Shown here in pieces: positions 1 to 4,991 of a DNA stretch of 9,450 bases. Both the position numbers and the translations under genes were made by a program. The notes beneath the pieces are model-generated. The model saw only the letters and a list, made by a program, of their open reading frames with translations. It was not told the DNA's origin and did not search any database. Positions within the stretch are counted from its first letter, which is position 1. The number at the start of each line of letters is the position of its first letter. Source of the DNA: Pseudomonadota bacterium (lineage in GTDB: Bacteria > Pseudomonadota > Gammaproteobacteria > Burkholderiales > Thiobacillaceae); assembly GCA_021821425.1 (NCBI GenBank), contig JAKACL010000105.1, positions 1-9,450 on the forward strand, in the 5' to 3' direction.

Positions 1-1
1 C

Positions 2-148
2 CACGCCATGCGGGCATGGCGGGTGGCCGGCCTGCCGACCACCTTCCTGATCGACAAGCAGGGACGCATCGTCGCCACCGCCATCGGCGGACGCGAGTTC
101 GATCATCCGGAGATGGTGAAAGCGGTAGGGGAGTTGGTCAGGAAATAG
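2..148 (+). CDS. TlpA/ResA-like thioredoxin-fold protein, C-terminal end (partial)
   Basis: The last 48 codons of a gene entering from the left end, closed by TAG at 146-148. The visible peptide contains GLPTTFLIDKQGRIV. This matches the cis-proline region (LPTTFLID) and the following beta-hairpin of the TlpA/ResA/DsbE group of periplasmic thiol-disulfide oxidoreductases. The CxxC motif and any signal peptide would lie upstream, outside the window, so redox activity cannot be checked. Family members reduce or oxidise exported proteins, often during cytochrome c maturation or stress; which applies here is unknown. The gene converges with the minus-strand Rieske gene, about 110 bp away. Its TAG stop is also the first three bases of a heptamer array. 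Confidence 0.8.
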   Translation, partial: HAMRAWRVAGLPTTFLIDKQGRIVATAIGGREFDHPEMVKAVGELVRK

Positions 149-166
149 GATCTAGGATCTAGAGGA
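146..166 (+). repeat. Heptamer array A, starting at the tlpA-like stop codon
   Basis: Two identical units TAGGATC (146-152, 153-159) and a decayed third, TAGAGGA (160-166). The TAG of the first unit is the stop codon of the upstream gene. Because the period is 7, the three TAG triplets fall in three different reading frames, so all plus-strand frames are closed within 17 bases. The unit is related to those of arrays B (225-259) and C (2339-2373). Confidence 0.7.
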
Positions 167-179
167 TGAGCGACCACAG

Positions 180-210
180 GCCGCGCCTTCATGAATTGAT
201 GGAACGCGGC
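180..210. terminator. Imperfect stem-loop between convergent genes, possible bidirectional terminator
   Basis: GCCGCG at 180-185 pairs with CGCGGC at 205-210. A second short helix TTC/GAA (188-190 with 202-204) continues it after a 2-nt bulge. It sits about midway between the converging tlpA-like and Rieske genes, where a shared terminator is expected. No T-tract follows on either strand, so it is not a textbook intrinsic terminator. The rest of 149-256 holds only the two heptamer arrays. Confidence 0.35.
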
Positions 211-224
211 GCAGCCGCTCAAGG

Positions 225-259
225 CCCCCTAATCCCTAAATCCTAGCCCCTAACCCCTA
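225..259 (-). repeat. Heptamer array B, starting at the Rieske gene stop codon
   Basis: Five contiguous 7-base units on the minus strand (259-253, 252-246, 245-239, 238-232, 231-225). Each begins TAGG and varies only in the last three bases (for example TAGGGGT, then TAGGGGC). The first TAG (259-257) is the stop codon of the Rieske gene. Successive TAGs close all three minus-strand frames. The spacing is exact, with no base gained or lost between units. Confidence 0.8.
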
Positions 260-565
260 GACCTTCACCCACACCTGCCCCTCCTCGACCTTCACCGGAT
301 AGGTCCGGATCGGCTCGTCGGCGGGGTCGCAGGTGGGCTGGCCGGTGACGAGGTCGAAGTAGCTGCCGTGCAGCGAGCACTTGATCTTGCCGTCCTTGAT
401 GCAGCCCAGATACAGCGAGTAGTCCTCGTGGCTGCACATTTCGTCGACAACGTAGTGGGTGCCGTTCGAATTGCACAATAACAGCCGGCGGCCATCGACG
501 ACGACGCGCTTCATCTGCGCCGGCTGGAGTTCGTCGGCAGCGGCGATGGCAACGTATCCGCCCAT
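257..565 (-). CDS. Small Rieske-type [2Fe-2S] ferredoxin
   Basis: A 102-residue single-domain Rieske protein. Numbered from the ATG at 565, the cluster ligands are Cys44 and His46 (CSH) and Cys63 and His66 (CSLHG), giving C-x-H-x16-C-x2-H. This is the bacterial ferredoxin/dioxygenase-ferredoxin spacing. Such proteins are cytoplasmic one-electron carriers; there is no signal peptide or membrane segment. The start is either ATG at 565, sharing its A with the upstream TGA (TGATG), or GTG at 568. The ATG fits translational coupling better. The gene is the second of a two-gene unit with the TrpD-fold gene, so the two products probably act together. The electron partner is not visible here. The stop codon is the first triplet of heptamer array B. 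Confidence 0.9.
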   Translation of the reverse strand: MGGYVAIAAADELQPAQMKRVVVDGRRLLLCNSNGTHYVVDEMCSHEDYSLYLGCIKDGKIKCSLHGSYFDLVTGQPTCDPADEPIRTYPVKVEEGQVWVKV

Positions 566-1680
566 CACTGCACCCGCGCCACGGCACGGCCGGAATCCAG
601 CACTGCGCGGATTTGCGCCGCCGCATCGGCGACGCTGGCGGCGCGCCCGACGTGATGCAGGATGATCGAGCCGGCCAGCACCAGCGAATCGTAGGTAGCA
701 CCTTTGTCGCCTTTCAGCGCCAGGATACCGGCCTCGGCCGCGGCGTGCGCGGTGGCCTTGATGTCGATGGCGGCGACGATTTCGTCGGCGCCTTCCTCGG
801 TCGCCACGCTGCCGGGCAGCGGCACCGCGCGCACCGGCTGGTCGATGCCCAGGGCGACCGGATCGATGCTGGCTTCGACTTCCTCGCCGCGGTCGTGATA
901 GTGGAAGTACTTGCCGGTCTGGCGCAGCGAAGGGATCACGCCGCCTTCGACGCCGCGAACGATGCAGGCGCTGTCGAAGCCGGCTTCGCGCGCGAGGTCG
1001 GCGTACACCGGCGGGTAAGGCTTGTGCACGTAGCCGGTGACGAAGCGGGTCAGCTTCCTGCCGGCGATGGGCCTGGACAGCACTTCCACCGTAGTCAGCA
1101 CCTGGCGCTTGATCATCTGCGTGCGCAGCGGAATCAGCTTGTGCATGCCGGGATTGGACTGCGCCTGATCGACGTAGGTCCAGCCGATCGCCGGATCGGC
1201 GAGGCGCGCGGCGGCCTCTGCGGGACTCAGGTTGACCGGCACGCCGGCGGCTTCCAGCACGTGGCGCGCGGTGACGCCGTATTTGGGGCCGACCTTGTCG
1301 AGACCGTGACTCACCACATGCACCCCGAGTTCGGCCAGCAGGGGGCCGAGAAAAGGCGCGGCAGGCAGGCAGCGGGTGTAGCCGTCGTAGGGATCGCCGA
1401 TATCCACCACTTCATCGACGTCGGCGGTGACGCGCTGCGTGGTTTCGAGCACCGCGTCGAGCACGCCGCGGTTCTCGTCCATCGTCTCGCGCTTCATCCG
1501 CAGCGCAATAAAGTAAATGCCCACCTGCACCGGGTCGATCAGGTTGTCGATGATGGCCTTGGTGCCCAGATGCGCCTCGGTGCGGCTGATGTCCTTGGAC
1601 AGATCGGGCCCGGTGGCGATGCGCTGGATGATCGAGCGCATCAGCAGTTTGGGATCGGACGGCAGGGTGTCGGTGCTCAT
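565..1680 (-). CDS. TrpD-fold (glycosyltransferase family 3-like) protein with non-canonical active site
   Basis: A 371-residue protein that aligns by eye along its whole length with anthranilate phosphoribosyltransferase. It has an N-terminal helical part with LGTKAIIDNL, then the nucleotide-binding domain (VVDIGDPYDG at 91-100, HVVSHGLDKVGPKYG at 121-135, LEAAGVPVNLSPAEAAARL at 142-160), then the late motif IVRGVEGG (240-247). The defining TrpD residues are absent. GTGGD is replaced by GDPYDG, the Lys/Asn/Ser phosphate loop by SHGLDKVGPKYG, and the acidic Mg pair after the late Gly by EGG. Tryptophan synthesis is therefore unlikely, and the nucleic-acid-binding TrpD2/YbiB branch is a looser analogy. 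The start is set at ATG 1680, with GGAG at 1690-1687 six bases upstream; the ATG at 1692 has no ribosome site. It is coupled to the Rieske gene. Function unknown. Confidence 0.75.
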   Translation of the reverse strand: MSTDTLPSDPKLLMRSIIQRIATGPDLSKDISRTEAHLGTKAIIDNLIDPVQVGIYFIALRMKRETMDENRGVLDAVLETTQRVTADVDEVVDIGDPYDGYTRCLPAAPFLGPLLAELGVHVVSHGLDKVGPKYGVTARHVLEAAGVPVNLSPAEAAARLADPAIGWTYVDQAQSNPGMHKLIPLRTQMIKRQVLTTVEVLSRPIAGRKLTRFVTGYVHKPYPPVYADLAREAGFDSACIVRGVEGGVIPSLRQTGKYFHYHDRGEEVEASIDPVALGIDQPVRAVPLPGSVATEEGADEIVAAIDIKATAHAAAEAGILALKGDKGATYDSLVLAGSIILHHVGRAASVADAAAQIRAVLDSGRAVARVQ

Positions 1681-1703
1681 GGCGTGCTCCATTAGAAGTC
1701 CGA

Positions 1704-1733
1704 AGAATACTAATAGTCGACTAAATCAGTCAA
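1704..1733 (-). promoter_or_regulatory. Predicted sigma-70 promoter with a palindrome in the spacer
   Basis: Reading the minus strand, TTGACT (1733-1728) and TATTCT (1709-1704) are 18 bases apart. The first box matches the -35 consensus at five of six positions and the second the -10 at four of six. The spacer carries the perfect 10-bp palindrome TAGTCGACTA (1723-1714), a possible operator. The stretch is AT-rich against the surrounding GC-rich coding DNA. It lies between the lipB stop and the TrpD-fold gene, so that gene pair probably has its own regulated promoter. The -35 box overlaps the end of lipB. Confidence 0.5.
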
Positions 1734-2374
1734 GAATAGATCGCGGCCAGCAAGGTCAGTGTGAGCGCCTGCTCCGCCTGCGGCAGCGTCAGCTGCACGC
1801 CGAGGTCGCGGCATTGCGTCACCCGCATGCCGGCGTAGCCGCAGGGGTTGATCGCGCCAAACGGCGCCAGATCCATGTCGACGTTGAGCGCCAGGCCGTG
1901 ATAAGTGCAGCCGTGCTTCACCCGCAGCCCGAGCGCGGCGATTTTCGCCCCGTCGACATAGACGCCCGGCGCGCCGGGCTGGCGCGCGGCCGCCACGCCC
2001 TGCGCCGCCAGCAGGTCGATCACCGCCTGCTCCATGCGCATCACCAGTTCGCGGATGCCGTAGCCGAGACGTCGCAGGTCGACCAGCACATAGGCCACGA
2101 GCTGGCCCGGCCCGTGATAGGTGATCTGGCCGCCGCGGTCGATCGGCACCACCGGAATGGCGGTCGCCGCGATCACGTGCTCCGGCTTGCCGGCCTGCCC
2201 CTGGGTGTAGACCGGCGGATGCTCCAGCAGCCAGATCTCGTCCGGTGTATCGGCCGCACGCTGCGCAGTGAAATCCTGCATCGCCCGCCAGGTCGGCTCG
2301 TACGCGACCCGACCAAGGTTGCGGACGACTGCCTCGGCCCCCTGAATCCTGACCCCTGAATCCTGACCCCTCAC
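1730..2374 (-). CDS. lipB: Octanoyl-[acyl carrier protein]:protein octanoyltransferase (LipB)
   Basis: Transfers octanoyl from acyl carrier protein to lysines of lipoyl domains, the first step of lipoate synthesis in the cytoplasm. With a GTG start at 2374 the protein has 214 residues (E. coli LipB 213). Family signatures are YEPTWRAM (25-32), [12 protein letters not shown] (51-62) and [12 protein letters not shown] (80-91). The catalytic pair is Lys144 (AKIAALG) and Cys178 (NPCG), with the same 34-residue spacing as in E. coli. No ATG, GTG or TTG lies between GTG 2374 and an internal ATG that would cut off YEPTW. The GTG overlaps the ybeD stop as GTGA, so I take it as the start. Residues 2-12 are then encoded by heptamer array C. 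lipA does not follow in the window. Confidence 0.93.
   Translation of the reverse strand: MRGQDSGVRIQGAEAVVRNLGRVAYEPTWRAMQDFTAQRAADTPDEIWLLEHPPVYTQGQAGKPEHVIAATAIPVVPIDRGGQITYHGPGQLVAYVLVDLRRLGYGIRELVMRMEQAVIDLLAAQGVAAARQPGAPGVYVDGAKIAALGLRVKHGCTYHGLALNVDMDLAPFGAINPCGYAGMRVTQCRDLGVQLTLPQAEQALTLTLLAAIYS
2339..2373 (-). repeat. Heptamer array C, starting at the ybeD stop codon and running into lipB
   Basis: Five contiguous 7-base units on the minus strand: TGAGGGG (2373-2367), then alternating TCAGGAT and TCAGGGG (2366-2360, 2359-2353, 2352-2346, 2345-2339). The first triplet is the TGA stop of the YbeD gene. The remaining units have TCA instead of TAG, so the minus strand stays open in the lipB frame. 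On the plus strand the same TCA triplets read as TGA in successive frames. Confidence 0.8.
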
Positions 2375-2637
2375 AACGCCATCTTCACCCAGGGATGCGC
2401 GGTAATCTCGCGATACAGCGCATCGAGCTGGGTTTTCGAGGTGGCGCGCACCACGCAGGTCACCGACAGGTAGTTGCCGCTGGAAGACGCCCGCATCTCG
2501 ACCGTTTCGGCCTTGAAGTCGGGCGCATGGCGTTGCACCAGCTCGACCATGGCCTGCGCGAAATCGTCGCGACGCTCGCCCATGATCTTGATCGGAAAAT
2601 CGGTGGGGAAGTCGAGCAGCGTGTCTTCTTCGCTCAT
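2371..2637 (-). CDS. ybeD: YbeD/DUF493 family protein
   Basis: An 88-residue cytoplasmic protein, the same size as E. coli YbeD (87). Features typical of the family are [11 protein letters not shown] near the N-terminus, [20 protein letters not shown] in the middle and a [14 protein letters not shown] ending. The fold is a small ferredoxin-like alpha/beta domain resembling ACT regulatory domains; the biochemical role is not established. The start is ATG 2637, preceded by a strong ribosome site GGAGGG (2650-2645) seven bases upstream. The frame stays open further upstream but has no family similarity there. The stop overlaps the lipB GTG start. The position next to lipB is conserved in many proteobacteria, which hints at a link to lipoate or envelope metabolism. 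Confidence 0.92.
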   Translation of the reverse strand: MSEEDTLLDFPTDFPIKIMGERRDDFAQAMVELVQRHAPDFKAETVEMRASSSGNYLSVTCVVRATSKTQLDALYREITAHPWVKMAL

Positions 2638-2698
2638 GCGCGCGCCCTCCGTTCGGTTCCCGGGTATACAAACCGTCTGGCGCGGCGCGCATTCGCGG

Positions 2699-2720
2699 GC
2701 GCTCGCACGTGCCGAGGCGC
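2699..2720 (-). other. Small dyad just after the aminotransferase gene
   Basis: CTCG (2702-2705) pairs with CGAG (2713-2716) around a 7-nt loop containing CACGTG. GCG (2699-2701) and CGC (2718-2720) extend it past a one-base bulge. It begins five bases after the dat stop on the minus strand. No T-tract follows, so it may be an RNA-processing or attenuation hairpin, or nothing. The rest of the 88-bp gap to ybeD holds only the ybeD ribosome site and no convincing promoter. Confidence 0.25.
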
Positions 2721-2725
2721 GCTGC

Positions 2726-3589
2726 TCATGCGCGCATGACCGCCTGCTTGAAGGCCTGGTACAGCGCGTCCATCTGCTGCGCCAGCGGGCCCGGCACGCC
2801 GGCGCCGACCCGCGCGCCATCGAGCCGGACAATCGGCATGATTTCCTTGGTCGACGAGGTCATCCATACTTCGTCGGCAGCCCGCAGCTCGGCCTCGGAG
2901 ATGGCCCGCACCGCATGCGGCATGCCGTTTTCCACCGCAAGCTCGCGCACCACATCGTAGGTGATACCGGTCAGCATCAGGTTCGACGGCGGCGGCGCCA
3001 GCAGCACGCCGTCCTTCACGATGAAAATGTTGCTCGCCGCGCCCTCGGTCAGAAAGCCGTCGCGCAGCATGATGGTTTCCGCGCAGTCGGCATCCACCGC
3101 CTGCTGCCGCAGCAGGATGTTGGCCAAGAGCGAAATCGCCTTGATGTTGCAGCGCAGCCAGCGGTTGTCGACCGCGGTGACGGCGCACACGCCGGCCGCT
3201 TTCTGCGCGGGCGTCGCGGTCACCAGCGGTTGCGTGAACATGAAGACGGTCGGCGTTGCCGCTTTGGGAAACGCATGGTCGCGCGACGGCTGCCCTACAT
3301 CAGGCGTCCCGCGCGTCACCTGGATATAGAGCGACTGGTCAGCGAAGTCCTGCAGGTCGATCAGCTTCAGGATGCGCTCGCGCCATTCGGCCGCGTCATG
3401 CGGATTGGCCAGACGGATGCCGTCGAGGCTGCCCTGCAGGCGGCGCAGGTGCTCGTCGAGCCGGAACGGCTTCATCGAGTACACCGGCACCAGCTCGTAG
3501 ACGCCGTCGCCGAAAACGAAGCCGCGGTCGAGCGCCGAAACTTTCGCGTCGGCCAGCGCCAGGTAGTCGCCGTTCAGATAGGCGTTCAT
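2726..3589 (-). CDS. dat: D-amino-acid aminotransferase-like class IV PLP enzyme
   Basis: A 287-residue fold-type IV aminotransferase. DRGFVFGDGVYE (21-32) carries the conserved tyrosine. RDHAFP (103-108) matches the Arg/His carboxylate trap of Bacillus D-alanine aminotransferase. RWLRCNIK ends in the PLP Schiff-base Lys150, and FLTEGAASNIF (179-189) holds Glu182 facing the pyridine nitrogen. Together these favour D-alanine/2-oxoglutarate to D-glutamate/pyruvate chemistry over branched-chain or aminodeoxychorismate lyase activity. The setting inside a peptidoglycan block agrees. The ATG start (3589) overlaps the stop of the Dac homologue as ATGA and has no strong ribosome site, so it is probably translated by coupling. 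A branched-chain aminotransferase is the main alternative. Confidence 0.85.
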   Translation of the reverse strand: MNAYLNGDYLALADAKVSALDRGFVFGDGVYELVPVYSMKPFRLDEHLRRLQGSLDGIRLANPHDAAEWRERILKLIDLQDFADQSLYIQVTRGTPDVGQPSRDHAFPKAATPTVFMFTQPLVTATPAQKAAGVCAVTAVDNRWLRCNIKAISLLANILLRQQAVDADCAETIMLRDGFLTEGAASNIFIVKDGVLLAPPPSNLMLTGITYDVVRELAVENGMPHAVRAISEAELRAADEVWMTSSTKEIMPIVRLDGARVGAGVPGPLAQQMDALYQAFKQAVMRA

Positions 3590-4701
3590 TTCACGAAGAA
3601 CAACCGGATCGAATCCCAGCCGCGACCGAAAATGCCGGCAACGGCGACATCATGCAGCGCAATCAGGGCATAGTCGCCGAGCGGCTTGCCGTCCAGCGTC
3701 AACCGCAGCGTTCCCATGCGCTGTCCCTTGCGCACCGGCGCCACGAACGGCTGCTGGGTGATGATTTCGGCCTTCACGCGCGACGCGCTGCCGCGTGGCA
3801 CCAGCAGGTGAAAGTCCTGCGCAAATCCCATGCTGACCGATTCGCGCGCGCCGCGATAAAGGGGGGCGATCTTGACCGGTTGCTGCGCGCGATACAGCCG
3901 CACGCTGTCGAAATTCTCGAAGCCGTAGTTCAGCAGACGCAGGGCATCCTGGGTGCGCTGGGCGTCGGAGCGCGCGCCCAGCACCACGGCAATGCGGCTC
4001 TGGGCGCCGCGTTGCGCCGAGGCCGCCATGCAATAGCCGGCCTGCACCGTGCGGCCGACCTTGAGTCCGTTCACCGTGCTGTCGCGCCACAGCAGGCGGT
4101 TGGCGTTGTAGTAGGTGATGCCCTTCAGCGGCAGCTCCTTCTGCGCGAAATAGCCGCTGCGTTCGGGAAAATCGCGCGCCAGCGCGCGTCCCAGCAGGGC
4201 GAGATCGCGCGCACTCGACACATGGCCCGGCTCGGTCAGGCCGGTGGCATTCATGAAACGCGTCTTGTTCATGCCGAGCCGCTTGGCTTCGCGGTTCATC
4301 CGTTCGACGAATACCGCTTCGCTGCCGTCGGCGGCGGTCACCAGCGCCAGAATCGCATCGCCCGCCGACTGCACCAGCATCGCCTGCAGCAGCGTGTCGA
4401 CGCTGATCTGGTCGCCCGCCTTGAGAAAGGCGCGCGCGCCATCGATCTCGGTGGCGACTTCCGGCACTGTCAGGGTTTCTCCCAGGTTGAGCCGGCCCTT
4501 GCGGATGTCGCCGAACAGCACATAGGCCGTCATCAACTGCGTCAGCGAAGCCGGCGCCAGCGGCAGATCGGCCTGGTGCGCGGCCAGTTCGCGGCCGCTG
4601 GCCTGATCGATCACCACCCAGGCGCGCCCGGAAATGCCGGCCGGCGCGGCCCATGCGTGGGCTGAAAACAGAAGCGCCAGCCCCAGCCAGAAAATCTTCA
4701 T
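3586..4701 (-). CDS. DacA/DacC-family (PBP5-type) D,D-carboxypeptidase homologue with degenerate catalytic motifs
   Basis: A 371-residue exported protein homologous to E. coli PBP5 over its full length. It has a signal peptide (1-18, AWA/AP), a transpeptidase-fold domain, and a C-terminal PBP5_C beta domain ending in an amphipathic tail. All three motifs are altered. SxxK reads Ser52-Leu-Thr-Gln55, so the catalytic lysine is gone; SxN reads Ser112-Ala-Gly114; KTG reads Lys214-Val-Gly216. Framework motifs survive (LMTAYV, SSARDLALLGRAL, NANRLLWRDS, AGYCMAAS), and the frame is intact. I infer loss of carboxypeptidase and penicillin-binding activity but retention of the fold, possibly as a wall-binding or scaffold protein. 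The start is ATG 4701, with AAAAGG eight bases upstream; a TTG lies two codons earlier. The stop overlaps dat. Confidence 0.88.
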   Translation of the reverse strand: MKIFWLGLALLFSAHAWAAPAGISGRAWVVIDQASGRELAAHQADLPLAPASLTQLMTAYVLFGDIRKGRLNLGETLTVPEVATEIDGARAFLKAGDQISVDTLLQAMLVQSAGDAILALVTAADGSEAVFVERMNREAKRLGMNKTRFMNATGLTEPGHVSSARDLALLGRALARDFPERSGYFAQKELPLKGITYYNANRLLWRDSTVNGLKVGRTVQAGYCMAASAQRGAQSRIAVVLGARSDAQRTQDALRLLNYGFENFDSVRLYRAQQPVKIAPLYRGARESVSMGFAQDFHLLVPRGSASRVKAEIITQQPFVAPVRKGQRMGTLRLTLDGKPLGDYALIALHDVAVAGIFGRGWDSIRLFFVK

Positions 4702-4713
4702 CTGCAAAACCTT

Positions 4714-4800
4714 TTAACCTAAAAACCGCAGTTGACCGCTTATAACTTTATGGAATTCCGTATTCATGCTGGATTCTTCGCCTTCGATCAGCCTCGCCAT
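4714..4800 (-). CDS. Possible small ORF just upstream of the dac homologue
   Basis: On the minus strand an open frame runs from after a TAG (4890-4888) to TAA (4716-4714), ending 12 bases before the dac ATG. From ATG 4800 it encodes 28 residues starting MARLIEGEES. Upstream codons read KEERQRQARQRVRREITQ, strongly charged and helix-like, with an alternative GTG at 4821 (35 residues). The residue mix looks more like protein than intergenic DNA, and the short gap to dac would allow coupling. Against it, no good ribosome site precedes either start and I recognise no family. It may be a real small gene, the tail of a decayed one, or chance. Confidence 0.3.
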   Translation of the reverse strand: MARLIEGEESSMNTEFHKVISGQLRFLG

Positions 4801-4854
4801 TTGGGTGATCTCGCGACGCACCCGCTGGCGCGCCTGCCTTTGTCGCTCCTCCTT

Positions 4855-4870
4855 GCCTACCCGGGTAGGC
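4855..4870. repeat. 16-bp perfect palindrome
   Basis: GCCTACCCGGGTAGGC is self-complementary over 16 bases. As single-stranded nucleic acid it would form six GC-rich pairs with a CCGG loop. It lies 28 bases from the dyad at 4899-4932 and could be a second arm of the same repeat element. Confidence 0.6.
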
Positions 4871-4898
4871 CGCGCCGTCGCTTCGCCCTAAAGGACTC

Positions 4899-4932
4899 CG
4901 ATCCACTATGGGCTAAAGCCCCGTGTGGATCG
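4899..4932. repeat. REP-like 34-bp interrupted dyad
   Basis: Outer arms CGATCCAC (4899-4906) and GTGGATCG (4925-4932) are exact complements. Inner arms GGGC (4910-4913) and GCCC (4918-4921) enclose a TAAA loop, with three unpaired bases on each side between the helices. The core GGGCTAAAGCCC resembles cores of repetitive extragenic palindromes in other proteobacteria. Assigning this as a REP is inference, since only one copy is visible in the window. No T-tract follows on the minus strand. Confidence 0.5.
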
Positions 4933-4991
4933 TATGCGCCAGAAACACGCCCAGACGCACCATCGAGCGCGTCCCACTGCGGTTTCCAGGT

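Larger units (their letters stand above)
4702..4991. other. 290-bp rlpA-dac intergenic region with dyads and a coding-like stretch
   Basis: The only large gap in the block. On the minus strand it holds, in order, a 34-bp dyad (4932-4899), a 16-bp palindrome (4870-4855), a 57-codon open stretch ending at TAA 4714, and the dac ribosome site. The part next to dac (4716-4770) is AT-rich and contains TTATAA (4745-4740 on minus), but no convincing -35 lies at the right distance. I see no tRNA or T-tract terminator. Confidence 0.6.

Noticed and set aside
225..259. TAGGG heptamers taken as telomere-like or CRISPR repeats
   Set aside because: Only five 7-base units with no spacers, at an internal gene end; neither explanation fits.
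565..1680. Calling the TrpD-fold gene trpD (tryptophan biosynthesis)
   Set aside because: The PRPP and Mg motifs are replaced and no trp genes adjoin.
613..1695. Long plus-strand open frame opposite the TrpD-fold gene
   Set aside because: His/Arg/Gly/Ala-rich composition typical of an antisense frame in GC-rich DNA; the minus strand encodes a recognisable protein.
3256..4665. 469-codon plus-strand open frame opposite dat and the dac homologue
   Set aside because: Covers two real minus-strand genes and has biased shadow composition.
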